A stretch of DNA of 64,000 bases from Asterochloris sp. CNOR1. Taxonomy: Eukaryota; Chlorophyta; Trebouxiophyceae; Trebouxiales; Trebouxiaceae. Shown piece by piece: positions 40,444 through 53,216 of this stretch. Below the pieces are notes generated by a model. The model saw only the letters and a program-made list of their open reading frames with translations, was not told the DNA's origin and ran no database searches. Made by a program: the position numbers and the translations under genes. The stretch covers positions 620,001 to 684,000 of the forward strand of contig OZ017759.1 of NCBI GenBank assembly GCA_963969365.1. Direction: 5' to 3'. Position 1 is the stretch's first letter; each line of letters begins with the position of its first letter.

Positions 40444-43400
40444 ATGAGTGACACAGCCAGCGAACAGGGCGAGGAGCAAGAGCTCGACATCTCCAACGTG
40501 GGCTGACACCTGCCTGCCTGTTATCAGCAAATTTGGCAGCTTCGTTCTCAATGGGGCTGATGCCGTGTCTGCTGCCCTGGACTTAAGAGTCTGCAGCAAA
40601 GCAGTTCCTTCAGGCCACAAATGCATGTTTCTCTGCCTGCTTGCAGTCTGATGTGGTCTCCAAGTACAAAGCTGCAGCCAAGATTGCAAACAGTGAGTTC
40701 TGGTTGAGGGCTCACATTCCTGCATGCGCACAGTGGCAGCTAATTGCAGATGACATGTACAGTGCACAAGTGGTGGCTGCATCACCTGCATTACGCATGC
40801 ATGCTGCAGGCGCACTTGCCAGCGCTGTCTCAGAATGTCAGCCTGGAGCCAAGATTGTTGACATCTGCACAAAGACAGACAAGCTCATCGAGGAGTGAGT
40901 TCCCCGTGCTGGCCTCTTGGTAGCTGCCTGTCCTTAACACCGCACAGCCAGGCTGGCCAGCTGGTGGCCAGCTGCCAGATGCACAAAGCTGTTGTGGTCC
41001 TGCCCACACGGTGGAGGCAGCACTGGAGGGTGTTCCCAAAAGCACTGCTTCTGCTTGGCTCTGCTGGCCTGGTTCTGGCTGCCAGGCATTCATGGCTGCA
41101 ATGATGTGCCGCATCACCAAGCTGTGGGGCCAGCAGTGGATGTTTGCAGCTCAAGGCATGCCAGCACACTGCTTCTGCTCGGCCCTGGCGCCCTGCTTGC
41201 CCAGGTTAGCTGCAATGCAGGGCCACTGCCAGGGAGTTCAAGGGCAAAAACATTGAGAAGGGCATTGCCTTCCCGACATGCCTCTCAGTGAACAGGTGGG
41301 GTGCTGTTTCTCAAGAATCCTGCACAAAACAGCACTCCAATGCTCCCCCTCTTCTGAGGGCTGCTCGTCTTGACAGCACTTGCACTGTGAGCAAGTGCGG
41401 AGCTCAGTAGTCCCCTGATGCTTTGCCTCTCACCTTGCTATGTCCAACTGGAGCGCGAGCCCAGGTCACTTAAGCTATTACTGATGCTGCTTTGCAGCAT
41501 TGTTGGCCACTTTTCGCCCCAGGCAGATGACAGCACCAGGCTTGCAGCTGGAGACATGGTCAAGATGTGAGCTGCCCAACTCTGCTGATCTGTATTTTGG
41601 CTCATAGCAGGTCCATCAGCAAACAGGCGAATCAGCCAGAGGGCAACTTGTGCTTGTCTGCCGAGACATGTGCAGGAGGCACGGCGCATGTGGCAGAGGC
41701 AGTACTGCCTAGCCTGCACTGCAGTACATGCCGTAGGCAGCAGCATCGCACTGCTGTGTGCTGCGGGCTGCCCTGCAACAGCATCTTACTCTCCAGCGTG
41801 TGCCCTTTGACAGCTGCACTCAAGTCACCAAAATGCAGCTCAGCATGTGCCCCAAAATGTGTCCTGCATTCCCCCATTATCGCCCTCCCCCCCTCCCTCT
41901 CCCCCCCTAGATTGAGCACTGCCTGCAAAGTCTCGCCTGCACACCTGCAGCATTGTGACTGCCGCCTGTGGTCTTGAGAGCTGGGTGCATTGCACCCCTG
42001 CAATACCCTGGGCAGGCGCATGGGCTGCAGCTCTCTGCGGCAAACTATCTGTTGCCAGCAAGCTGATTCTCCTGCAAACCCTGCAGCGATTTGGGCGTTT
42101 ACATCGACGGCTGGATCTCGACGGGCGCCCACACCGTGGTGCTGCCCCGCGAGGGCAATGGCGCAGCAGAGGGCAGCCAGGAGGGGGTCTCGGGCCCAGC
42201 TGCAGATGTCCTGGCAGCTGCGCAGACAGCGTTTGACGCCGCGCTGCGGCTCATCAGGCCTGGGAAGCGCATCAGCGACGTTGCTGGACCCTTGCAGCAG
42301 GTATGCTTGGGGCTCTGCTGATGCGTTATGTCATGATGGCTGGGCTTGTGCAGGCTGGTTCACTGCCAGTGCGAGATAGGTGGTGCACACAGGATGTCCA
42401 TGTCACGGTGCACATGGGCTGTCCAGCCAGGTGACTCTCCAGCCTCAGATGCTGCTCTGCGGGTAACTAGGTCTGAAACCTGCATGGATATAAACAAGGC
42501 TCCTGGACCCCTGCAGCAGGTCGGCATCGTGGTCTGTTGGCATTTGGTGTGATTCAGCAGCCTGGTGTGCTGCCTGAGTAAGAGCAGGTGAGTAGGCTGG
42601 ACGTCGCGCCAGGCTGCAAACCCTGGCAGCTGCGCAGTCAGCTTGTGCGCCACCCTACGGCTGAGTTTTGGGGATGACCACTGCAGCAGGTGGTGTCAGG
42701 GCTCTGCCAATGGGTTTTGGTCTGGTGGCTGTGCTCCAGGAGCCTTGTTTGCTGCCAGGGCCAGAGGACATGAGCGAGCAGGATGTCAGGTCAGGATGCA
42801 CATGTCTTGGGGTTCACAGAAGGCTCTTGACACTTCGTTGCAGCTGACGTCACGTACTGCCTGATCCTCCAGGTGGTAGAGTCCTTTGGGTGCCAATTGG
42901 TGGAGGGCGTGCTCACCCACGAGCAGAAGCGCTTTGTGCTGGACGGCAACAAGTGCGTGCTCAACCGGCCAGGCCCTGATGCACGGGTGGATGACCATGA
43001 CTTCCTAGAGAATGAGGTGTACGCAGTGGACATTGTTGTGTCCACTGGCGAGGGCAAGACACGGGTGAGCAACCCAAACCTTCTGGGCCCACAGGCTCCC
43101 TGGGGCATGGCAGCCACGTGCTTGTTTGCAATGAAGGCTTGGGAAGGGGCAGCAAGAAGACACTGTCAGGTCCACTGGCTTGTACACAATGCCGCTGAGC
43201 AGACGCTTGCAGCGGCTACGGTTCTGAAGTGCAAACACGCAGCCCACAGGCGTCGTGCTGCTGGCATCTGCGCATGATTGGAGTTCCTCAGTGTATGTTG
43301 GGGACACTGTTTACTTCCACTGGCAAAGGCACACCGCAGGTGACGCAGTGGACAGGAGAGCGCAGGAGCTTCAATGGGACTCTCTGTGTTGCTTGAGCAG

Positions 43401-45053
43401 CCATGCAGGCGCTTGTCTGAGGGGCCCAAGCTGGTGGTGATAGGGAAAGATAGAGCAGTGGGAACGTTGGGTGCACAGCGGATGATTCTGGCGAGACTTT
43501 GTGCCCAAGTCATTGTGTAACAAGCTGCGACACAGGCATGCATTGCCGGCCGGTCAATGATACAAGCGGCAGGGGATTTGGTGGCATGGGATTGTGACAG
43601 ATCAGAAGGACTCGGTGATGGTCTCGGGATGACATGTGTGTCTTTGAATCGTCCCAATTGGGGCGGGGCACTGCTCAAGTAAATAAGTCGTACTGTCACA
43701 ATAATTGCCTGAGCTCCTGCGCAAAGCAGAGAGGTGTGAGCTCTGCCTGTAGGAATGAGTGGCACAACGGGGGGGGGGGGTGCAAATAGTGGTCAATCTG
43801 AAGGACCTGCTGCACCTGAGCATCCTGCCCAGAATGGGGTTGATGACCAAGCCCTTAAAATCGGTCACTGGCGGCTTCTGCAGCTCCCCTAGGTTGACAA
43901 CAACCCCTGCCTGCCCTGCACATAGGCTCGAAGGTTGCGACACTCTGCAAAGTGCCTGCAGTGTCCTGTACCTGCTGTTGCAGAGCTCATGTCTGATATG
44001 AGACTGACACTTGAGCGTCCACCTGCAGATTCTGGATGATCGGCAGACAACTGTGTTCAAGCGTGCAGTGGATGAGAAGTACCAGTTGAAGCTCAAGGTG
44101 AGGACCCCTGATGGGGACTGGACCCTGCAGGGGGAGTCAGTGCCTCTTGCCTGGTGCAGATGGCCTGCTTTGCATGTGGATCTACAGAGCCAGATGGTCA
44201 GAGCCAATGTCCCTTGATGGATACATCCGTAGCAGGCAAGGCGCTGTGTGGCATCTTTTACACTACTTGGTGCCCTTTTGCTTGCCGGCAGCATGCATCA
44301 GCACTCCATAGGCGCCCAGCAGCCCTTGAGCTCAGCCAGAACCCCCTGCTGCTGTGCAGCTTACTTGCCAGGCAAGGTCAATGTAGGGACAGGCACTGCC
44401 TTGGGTTCCTGTTCTTGTGTGCCTGGCTGACCACAGCTGCTGCTACTGCAGAACGCACGTCAGGTTTACAAGGAGATCTGTAACAAGTACCCTGCACTGC
44501 CCTTCTCCACGCGTTCTCTGGACATCCAGGGAGGCCCTGCGCGGATGGGCCTGGTGGAGTGTGTGCAGCACAGCCTGCTGGTCCCCTTCCCAGTGCTGCA
44601 CGCCAAGAGCGGGGAGCTGGTTGCGCAGATCAAGAGCACTGTGCTGCTCATGCCCAATGGGTCTGATAGGTAGGCTGTGGCGACGGGGTGGCTCTGTCCA
44701 GTGGCATGCACATGTTGGTGTGAGCACTGCTGGACAGAGACCCCACGGGAGCGCAGCAGTGACTGGCTTAGCAGTAGCAAGTGAACTACTTTCCTGTCCT
44801 GCTGTGCACTGCAAGGCTCTGTATCATCATGTGCACAGGGCCTTGCCCAGATGCAGGCGAGGGAAATATCATTGATGACGATGTTTCACCTTCCTGCAGG
44901 TTGGTAAGTCACCCCCTGCAGCCGCTGCACACAGAAAAGTCCGTTCAGGACCCTGAGCTTCAAGCATTGTTAGCCACCAGCTTGAAGAAGAAAAAGCCCT
45001 CCAAGAAAAAGCAAGCCAAGGAGGCAGAAAAGGCCACCCCCATGGAGCAGTGA
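40444..45053 (+). CDS. EBP1: Proliferation-associated protein 2G4 / ErbB3-binding protein 1 (EBP1)
   Basis: Ten exons (40444-40497, 40647-40692, 40810-40894, 41233-41295, 41498-41566, 42087-42300, 42873-43064, 44029-44097, 44452-44669, 44900-45053) give 1164 nt, 387 aa, matching the ~390-aa family. It has the pita-bread fold of M24 methionine aminopeptidases without peptidase activity and acts in ribosome biogenesis, rRNA processing and growth control. Diagnostic segments are SDVVSKYKAAAKIAN, KNIEKGIAFPTCLSVN, GDMVKIDLGVYIDGWIS, ENEVYAVDIVVSTGEGKTR and KSTVLLMPNGSDR. The Lys-rich tail SLKKKKPSKKKQAKEAEK matches the family's RNA-binding and nucleolar-targeting tail. The start is the only ATG giving the short acidic N-terminus before SDVVSKY. 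Confidence 0.96.
42448..42690 (+). repeat. Two degenerate copies of EBP1 exon 6 end, each with the donor-side gcagcaggt
   Basis: The true exon end (42211-42300) runs from ctggcagctgcgcagacagc to ggacccttgcagcag|gt. The copy at 42448-42519 keeps gatgctgctctgcgg and ctcctggacccctgcagcag|gt. The copy at 42622-42690 keeps ctggcagctgcgcagtcagc and actgcagcag|gt, followed by gctctgc as after the real donor. Both lie in intron 6, in tandem order. Confidence 0.8.
43770..43781 (+). repeat. Poly-G run in EBP1 intron 7
   Basis: A homopolymer of about eleven G's; its exact length may be affected by sequencing error. Confidence 0.6.
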
Positions 45054-45268
45054 CCATCCTTGGCCTTGCTTCTGATGCCCACCACCCTTTTTGAGCCAAC
45101 AGCACTGAATTCACACAGGTCTTACTGTATCGCAGTGCAGTCATTGCAGTGAGTGTAAGCAGCAGCGCCAGGCTGACTGGAATGCTGGGTGCAACGACAA
45201 GCGGGGGTTTTATCATATGGTCATGAAAGCTGGCAATGTAAGCAAGCAGGAGATGGGAAGCGGCACAA

Positions 45269-48200
45269 TCAGAATTTGAAGGTCTCCTTCTGTCTCTTCG
45301 CTCCCTTGGCTTCTTTCTGTGTGGCGGCCTTGCGCTTTTGCTGCGCCGCCTTCTGAGCAACCATGTCTGAGAAGTCCTGCACAGCAGCCAGATGGTGCTG
45401 GTCAGGGCCAGAGCTTGATGCACACTGAATGACTGCAAGTCATGACAGCTTCATGTCCATACATGCAGGTGATTTGCATGCTGCAGTCCCTTCTCTATGT
45501 CATCCATCACTGGAGGTCAGAGTCAACACAAAGCATCTAAGCTCTTGCAGTACTTTGCAGAGATCAGGCTGGGCTGCCAATAACAATGCACCTCACGTGT
45601 GCTGTTGGAATCTGCCCCGCTTGGTACAAGAGGGCCAACAGGCAACGCAAATCTTGCAAAAAAACCAGCGCAGATGAGCCTCCCTTTCTAGGGTTGCAGG
45701 GCAAACAGGCAGCACGCTGGAGATCCACCCCCGCCCTGTGATGCTCACTTCTTGGGCATGTTGGGACTCGTTCTCTAGCAGACGCCACTGGTGCAGGGCA
45801 GCCCGGCCAGAGGTGTGACGCGACGAAAGGCCTGGTGGCCAGGTCTCCCCAGTGAGCGAGGCAGCCCACTCCTCAAGCAAAGTCCTTCAACCGCCATGCA
45901 ACTGCCCACCTCTCGAGTGGTCTTAGACTTTTCTTCTGCCAGGCGCCTCTGGTACAGGGCTGTGAGGGCAGCCTCATCCATGCTCTCCAGCTCCTCAGGG
46001 GTGAGAGCCACCTCCAGGTCACCGCCCACCTGGCGACGCACCTGTTCCAGCCTGCAGGGCACCAAAGGGGTACTCCAAACCTGCTTGATGGCAGGAAATG
46101 CAAAAGCTCAGCGCTGCCTCCACCTTTGTCTACAGCTTCTAGAAGCAACAATGGCACACACTTGTTACCTGGTGGCAGTGCCAGCAGGCATCAGCCAAGA
46201 CAAGACTTCAGGCATGCAGATCACCGCTGGCAAGTGCCACAGGGGCATGCAGAGCCATGGGTGTCCCCAAAGCTGCCAGATGGACTCCAGCCAGCCCCGC
46301 AGCAGCGTCAAACAAAGAACGCAGCAAGCCCTACCTGCGAGCCGCCCCGGCAGGCATGGGCCGAGAAGAGGAGATGCCGGCCTGGTCGGGCATGACGTAG
46401 GTGTGATCGCTGCCCATGAGGTTGCCAGCGGCAATGCCGGCTTGCTGCTGCTCCAGCACTGTGTACAGATGCTTCTCCCCTGCAGAACAGCTTACTTGCA
46501 TAAGCATCAGGCTTTGGGGGTCCAAGCAGAGAGCCACCTGTGGCCAGGTCACAAAAAGATGTGGCCACACCAGAAGGCACAGACAGTGCAGATGGGCCCT
46601 GAAGAGGCTGCGCAGCTGTCCTCTGTGGGAGGAACAGCAGGTTCAGATTCTGTCAAGCCTGTGCTGCACATGCTGTGCTACGTCTGGCTCAAGCAGATCA
46701 GACACTCAAGCTGCCTTGACACCCATGGCCGCCAGTCAACGATTTGACCTCCAGCCTTGACCTTCAGCATGGCGAGCACCTCAAGCGTCTTCAGCCCACT
46801 GAGCAGCCTCTGCGTCAGGCAGCGCTTAAGGGCCTTGTGCAGCCCAAAGGACAGGCTGAACACAGTTCCCAGCCCAGCAGTTCTCTTCATTGCTGCCTAA
46901 CACTCAAGAAAACAGCACGACCACCCACCTCCAGCCTTGGCCTTTCGCAGGTCCAATACCTCAGGCGTCTCCAACCCGCTGGGCAGGCTTGAGACACCTG
47001 TGGCCACACTGGACATGCCATCCAGGGATGCTACATCGTCGGGAACAGCGTCCTCGACCCCCATCGGCTCATCCTCCTCCTCCTCTTCAGACTCCTCTTC
47101 CTCACTGTCTATGTCGCCCCAGTGAGACACCTTGTCAACCTGCAGGGGCAGGGCCGCCCTATTAGAGCTGTGCATGTGAAGCGGAGCCCCCTCCTTGCTT
47201 CAAGAGCCGCCTTGATGGGAACCACTTGCACAGCCAGCAACTCAGGTTCAGAAAGCGAGGTATTTTCAGTTGCACCCAGGCAGATGTTGCCATCGCTTGT
47301 CAATATACCCTAGTGGGACACCTTGTCCACCTGCAGAGGCAGGGCTCTACTGTCAGAGCCCTGAAAGTGCACGCACAGCCTGGTGCTTGCTTGCCAGGTC
47401 AGCTTGAGCGGACACCTTGCTCAACTGCATGGCCCATGGATGCCAGTCTCAGACATCCAGGTGAGCTGTGCACAAGCAGATGTTGCACCTAGCTATTTGG
47501 GAAGTCCACGTGGGACACAAGCATGCCATGTCCATCCTTGAGCCTGCGCGGGGTGATGGAGCATCTGCAGGTAGGTGCTCCCGAGCATGCACTGGCACAG
47601 CCACGTCTGTTGCCCACAGGTGCGCAGTCAGGCAGGGCTTCTGGCTCAGCAATTGCACAACATCATGCACTGGTGGGGGCATGGTGCAATGTGGCACCAG
47701 TGCATGTTTGCAGCAAAGGCCAGGCCACACATAGTACCAGTGGGTTCTCTTGCTGTGCTCTGTTCTCTGTTAGAATCTATAAATTGTGCTGGTGAGCTGC
47801 TCCTGTTCACAGGTCTATTGAGCCCCACCTGCTCGCCATCGTCCTCCTCTCCATACACGCCAAAGACATCGCCATATAGAGGCTCCCCAGCCTCATCCAC
47901 AGGGGGCTTGCCCCAGCCGCCAGCCTGGTACCCAAACTGGGTGCCGGGGGGGATGGGGGCATTCAGCCCAGGGATCTGCAGGGCGTCGAGGACTGTCAGG
48001 GGGTGCAGGAGCCGTGGGCATCACGCCCAGGGATCTGTGGGGCAACAAGGACTGTCAGGTGGGTGGAGGGGATTGCCAGCTCTAACCCGCAGAAGAGTTG
48101 GCAGGATGCGCTTACCCCAGCTTCCAGCATGGTCCTCAGAGTTGGCTATGGCACACAAGGATGGGTGAGCAGGCACAGACTTCTATCTAACAACCTGAAA

Positions 48201-51200
48201 ACCAGCACTCTCAGCAAGCATGCTCATCACCTCACCTTGAGGTCAGGATAGGAGGGCGGGGGCCCATAGCGCTGCATGGTCGTCAACCACGGTGGGGGGT
48301 CATTGTCAGACATGCCCAGCGCTGCCCGCAGGCCCTCCGAGAGCACCCCAGGCTTGGCATGCTTGACCTGCAGGCCAGGCCACATGCACGATCACAGCAG
48401 GTGAGGGCAGGCTGCTCTGAGCAAGCGGCCAGCAGGTGAGGCTCTGCCGCACCTTACAGCACGGGCTTTGCAGCACATTATCCATGCAGTGCAGCCCTGT
48501 GGCGGCCGCTGGCAGCCAACAAGGCCAGCAAAGTGGTGTGAATCAGCACTGTTGCAGCCAGACGTAACAGCGGACAGCAAGCAACGACAGGAATTGGGGG
48601 TCTGAGCCCGTAAAGGACAAGACAGGTCGCAGGCAAGCAGGTGCACCAGGCAAACATGAGATAAATGGCGAAGCCCCGTGTCAGTCCAGCGCATCACCAC
48701 TCACGTGCGCCTCATACTCCTTGCCCTCATAGTACAGCTGGCCCATCTGACTGAGAGGGGGCTTTGTCTGGTTCTTGAAAAAGGCGTCATGCAAAACCTG
48801 CAGGGGCACGAATGACAATTGAGGCCTGTGAAGGGCAAACCCTGCCTATCGCTTGTGCACAGTGGGAGCAAGTGCTGGAGCTCACAGTCCAACTTGCCCA
48901 TCTTGGGCTGACAGTCAAAGACAGAGGACGGCGAGGGAACCTCTGTGTACCTGATAGTCGATGTCCAACTTGCCCATCTTTGGCTGCATGCGCTCTCGCT
49001 GCTTCTGCTTCAGCTTCTTCTCCTGCTCCTTGTCCTGCAGCGTGAGTAGATGCACACTGTGAGCATGTATGGATGCGCTCCATGAGTGTGAGTGGGATGC
49101 ACATTGTCAGCGATCATCCATTTAATGCACCCAGCAAGGCACCACCGCTGCCCTCAGCTTGGATCAGCCAAAGTGCTGCTGCGCAGGAGGGCAGACATGC
49201 TGCACAGGCAGGAGGAAGGGCCAGAGGATAGAGGCTCAGGACACCTGGGGCGAGGGAGGGCCAGTGCAAGGAGGGACAGCCAGCCACAGGCAGGTAGATA
49301 TACACGTTGGACTGGTGTCAGGGAGATGCGGGGGGCCCATGCCTACAGAGTAACGTTGCTGCCCCCCAGTATTACACGCAGGCAAGAGCAGAGGCTAGAC
49401 CTGGTAGGCTTGTCGCATCTCGCTGATGCCGGTGGCCTCAATGAAGTCTGGCAGCTGGAAGGGGGGCTTCTCAATGCCGCGCTTGCCCTGCAGGTACTTC
49501 CGCTTCTGACTCCAGTGGCGGGGCACAGGCACGCTGTTGCGGTACGACTGCAAGCAGCATGGATAGGAGCTCAGTATGGAAAGTCAACATCGGGTGTTGA
49601 AGGCCCACGTAGCAAGGAACAGGTACAGTGCTGCAGTAGAGCTGCAGAAGAGATGAGTAAGCTGAGTTGCTGCAGACGAGGGGGATGCTTGCAGCACCCA
49701 CAGGAGCCACAAAGGCAGTTTGGTTGGCAATGATGGGCGGGCAAAAGGAATCACATCAGCAAGCCCAGATGGCATGTGTAGCTAGCTGCTGGACCCATGG
49801 GTGTCCTGAGCACTAATGGCGTACATGCCCACATAGCCACAAGCATACTGCTGGAGGACACAGGCTTGCATCAAGGTGATGGGCACTGGCCTGAGGTCAA
49901 AGTGCTCAGCTCACCTTGAGGTAGACCAGCAGCTTGGGGTCCTGCGCTGTGACGTCCCATACCTCCACCACCTCAGGGCGTGGACATTGCTGCGGCGCAA
50001 AGGGACATCTTGGTCAGAGGCTTTAATGACACTGCCCCTGTGGCAGCCAAGCACCCATGTGCTGCCAGCCCCTACCCTTTGCCTGGCCAGCTCAGGCCGT
50101 ACAGCGGGTTGAAAAGGCCTGTGCAGGAGGCCCACAGCAGGCACAGGCAGGTCAGCACTGACGCCACTCGATGCACAGCGTGCCTGAAGAGGCTTCTGCA
50201 GCAGCAGCCTGGTGCCGCCCTTCACGCTATCATGTACAGCCATGCAAGACTCACCGTTTTGAGGTCCGCCACCTTGAGCCGAGCCTCCTGCTTCCGCTTG
50301 CGCTTAGAGACTTTGTCAGCCTCATCCCCGCTGCCTTCCTCGTCCCCATCCTGGTCGGCTGCTGCAGTCTGCAGGGAGGCACGAACACGACTTTGAAGAA
50401 GGTGTCTGCAAGACATCGTATGATCATTTCAGGCCCGTGCTGCCCCACCCTGCAGTGAGGTCTGAGGATGCTTCGGTGTCGCTGGTGCCGCAGAAGCCTT
50501 CCAGCAGCCTTCAAGCACCGAGAAGCCCTGTTCATGGCAAGAGACAAATTGCAGGCGCCTTGTGACGATGCTAGCAAAGCATGACAGGCAGGCACCAACT
50601 GCACCTGGCGAACCTCCCCTCTCTGCCTCGGCCTTTAGGCAGGTGCTGAAGCAGCCCATTGCTTTGGCCTGCCAGATCCACAGATGACGTTGTGGAGCTG
50701 AGGCACCCAATACTGGCCATAAACATACCGAAGGCCCTACTAGCTGCCACAGAAAGCCGGTGGCACTCAAAGTTGAGATCACCTGGCCGTCTTGCCCCTC
50801 CTCGGCCTTCAGCTGAGCAGGCTCCTCCTCCGCAAACATCTCCTCAGCCTTCAAGAACTTGGAGAACACATTGGCAAAGTCTTGGTCGGCGTCAACATGA
50901 AGGGCAGGCGGCTCCGCATCTGCAACAACAGAAGCGCACTGTGTCACACTGAGTGGCCGGCAAGGCCACTGAAAAGGAAAGGCAGGTACAAGGACCGGGC
51001 AGCACGAGATGAGGCTGGCTGGGCAGCCAGTGAAGACTATGTGGGAAGTGTCTGTTGGCATTGGATTCTCTGTCAGGCAGATGGCAGGTGACCTGACATG
51101 TCAGCAAACAAACGGAACATTGGCAGCTTTCACACACATTAAGAGTGCTGCCAGCACAATTATGTGCATTTATGTTCACATGGGTGCCCACTCCAGCACG

Positions 51201-53216
51201 TGGTGTGCTGTATGCACCGCATATCTGCACTTGAGACCTTGCTCACCACGATGTTGCATGCAGCTGAAGAGGCAGCTGCAGCAAGTGCACACGCCAGCAG
51301 CCACCTAGCAGCGGCATGCTTTCAGAACAAGCGGTAGAAATTTGACATTGTCCTTGTGCTTTTGGGAGCTGCAGCATTCAGAAAGTTGGGACCTTGAGCT
51401 GCCAGATCGCATGGTCACAGGCAAGGCATGTGTTTGTATGGGAGGGCCTATCTCACGGGGCAGCAACGTCACAAGATCCAACACATCGTGCTGTCAGACC
51501 ATGCGCCCAAAGGCCAGGTGCTCACCTGTATCAGGGGGCTTGACCTCTGGGGCCGCAGCCTTCACGAAGGTCGTGAACCGCGAGGTGGGCTTGGCATCGC
51601 CCTCCTCGCTCTCACCCCCTCCGAGCCCTAGCCCCAGGCCCCCTGTGCTGCCCAAGCCAGCTGACTCTGCGGGCTCACTCTCTCCCAGCCCTGACCTGCA
51701 AAGTGGATGAAAGCAGTGTGAGCCTGGATGGTGGTAGCACTTGCCCTCTGCACTGTAGACTTCGAAGGCTGCTGATTCCCACAGTCCTGATCTGCAGGAG
51801 CGGGCAAGGCGTGCAAGAGGACTTGGATATTGACAGCCCCTGTTAACAGTGGCTCCCTGAGCTGTACAAGCCGGCTGAACTCCCAACCTTCAACTCTTCC
51901 AGTACTGCAGAAAGGGGCCAGGAGTGCAAGCCTGGCTGAAAATCACATAATGCCCCTGCATTGCCCTGGCTTCTGGCTGCACACTGGCCTGCAGGAAGGG
52001 GCCAGGGGGCTGAGTCAAGACATTGAAGCTAGAACACCTGTCCTGCACAGGCCACGTGGCTCCAAAAGCTTCAAGACTCAGGCCCCCAATATCGGCTTGC
52101 GGGGGGTTTGCAATGCCGCTGCAGCTTGGCCTTGTCCCAGCCACGACAGCACGGAGGAACGAGGCCTGGCCAGGAATGTTGCAAGCAACCACCCTGGACA
52201 CTGTTCAGCGCCAGCAGCATGCATGACCGCCTGCCTGCATCAGGCATAGGTGTCAGCACAATACAGCTGGCAGCAACAGCGCCAGCCAAAAAGCATTGGC
52301 AAGAGAGTCAGTATGGACACAGAGCAGGCGCCCACTCAATGCCGCCACCGCTGCCCAGCCCTCCTCTGGTGGCACCCTCTGCTCCACGCCCCAGCCCTGA
52401 AGGCCCGGCCTCATCCTGACCAAGGTCTGGCTCTTCTGTCGAGCTCTGGGGCTTCCCAAAGGTCAGGGGAGCACTCACGTACTCATAGACAACCTTCTCC
52501 GCAACCTGCAAAAGTACATTGAGCCTTGGCCGCCATCTCAAGGGAATTTGCTTTGTGGCGGTGCTGTAAGACATGTCAATCCCTACAACAGGCAAATAAG
52601 GAGCGACTGTCTGCCGCAACATTGCCAGGCAACAGCAACAGGCAACGCTAAATGCTTGTCTGTTCACAATTTGTGAGTCAGGCACCCTGCTCTGCAAAGG
52701 TAAGTTCTTGTGTGTTTTGCTGAGCAGAAAAACTGGCCGTGCGTCTATCCTTTTTTGGCGTGCGCATCCTGCATCTGCCGCAACGATAGTGCTTGCGCAA
52801 GGCATAGCTTCACCTCATATGCTTCTGCAGGTTTCCTGTCCTCTCCTTCTTGTGACTTTGCCTGCTGAGGCCTGCAGTGTGCACATCTCAGTAATGTATC
52901 CCAGTGCATGCAGCAGCAGGCTGATGCTGCCCTGGCAGCCTCCAGGAGGATGGAATGCACTGTGACTGTCATCAGACTTGCAGGACAGGGGCGCACTGTC
53001 CCTGAGCCAGCACCAACATTGCGTTCGCCATGCAGGAAGCCTCACAAGCTCTGTGCAACAGATCAGAGACATGGCTCACTTCTGCTGTGCCTTGGTGGCC
53101 TTGCTCTGTTTCCTGCGCAGTCTGCGCTTCTCTGCTGCTGTGAGCTTTTTCCCATTCGCGGTGGCTTTGCCATTGGCTTCAGCATCCTGTGTGGGCAGCA
53201 CCTCCTCGGTTGCCAT
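45269..53216 (-). CDS. SF3B2: Splicing factor 3B subunit 2 (SF3B2/SAP145)
   Basis: Sixteen minus-strand exons (53216-53080, 52871-52814, 52505-52336, 51695-51526, 50919-50783, 50368-50255, 49989-49915, 49547-49401, 49034-48951, 48797-48705, 48367-48236, 47975-47829, 47139-46929, 46479-46335, 46051-45910, 45376-45269) give 2070 nt, 689 aa. It is the U2 snRNP SF3b subunit that helps tether U2 near the branch site. The basic N-terminus (KLTAAEKRRLRRKQSKATKA) is followed by acidic and Gly-rich linkers. The DUF382 core (about 263-390) has RNSVPVPRHWSQKRKYLQGK and MGKLDIDYQ. The PSP region (about 396-450) has PPPWLTTMQRYGPPPSYPDL and QAGGWGKPPVDE. An acidic run (SEEEESEEEEEDE) and the C-terminus DFSDMVAQKAA...KETFKF match human and plant SF3B2. 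The exon 3-4 join (low-complexity linker) is the least certain. Confidence 0.95.
46745..46810 (-). repeat. Degenerate copy of SF3B2 exon 13 3' end
   Basis: On the plus strand gacctccagccttgaccttc...acctcaagcgtcttcagccc parallels cacctccagccttggccttt...acctcaggcgtctccaaccc at 46926-46982, the donor side of exon 13. It lies about 180 bp further along the transcript, inside intron 13. Confidence 0.75.
47313..47435 (-). repeat. Two degenerate copies of SF3B2 exon 13 acceptor edge in intron 12
   Basis: The true edge at 47122-47155 is (plus strand) gtgagacaccttgtcaacct followed by gcaggggcagggc. The copy at 47313-47346 is gtgggacaccttgtccacct then gcagaggcagggc. A weaker one at 47409-47435 has ggacaccttgctcaactgca. 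The ctgcag acceptor is intact in the first copy. Confidence 0.8.
48017..48059 (-). repeat. Degenerate copy of SF3B2 exon 12 acceptor edge in intron 11
   Basis: On the plus strand cccagggatctgtggggcaacaaggactgtcagg repeats cccagggatctgcagggcgtcgaggactgtcagg (47968-48001) about 60 bp upstream in transcript order. The ctgcag acceptor has become ctgtgg. Confidence 0.8.
51758..51796 (-). repeat. Degenerate copy of SF3B2 exon 4 acceptor edge in intron 3
   Basis: On the minus strand ctgcagatcaggactgtggg parallels ctgcaggtcagggctgggag of the true exon (51701 downwards). It translates CRSGLWESA, against CRSGLGESEP. The acceptor is intact. Confidence 0.7.

Noticed and set aside
45376-45909. Possible extra SF3B2 exon (ENESQHAQE) in the last intron
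   Set aside because: The direct join of TTRE to DFSDMV reproduces the conserved REDFSDMV block.
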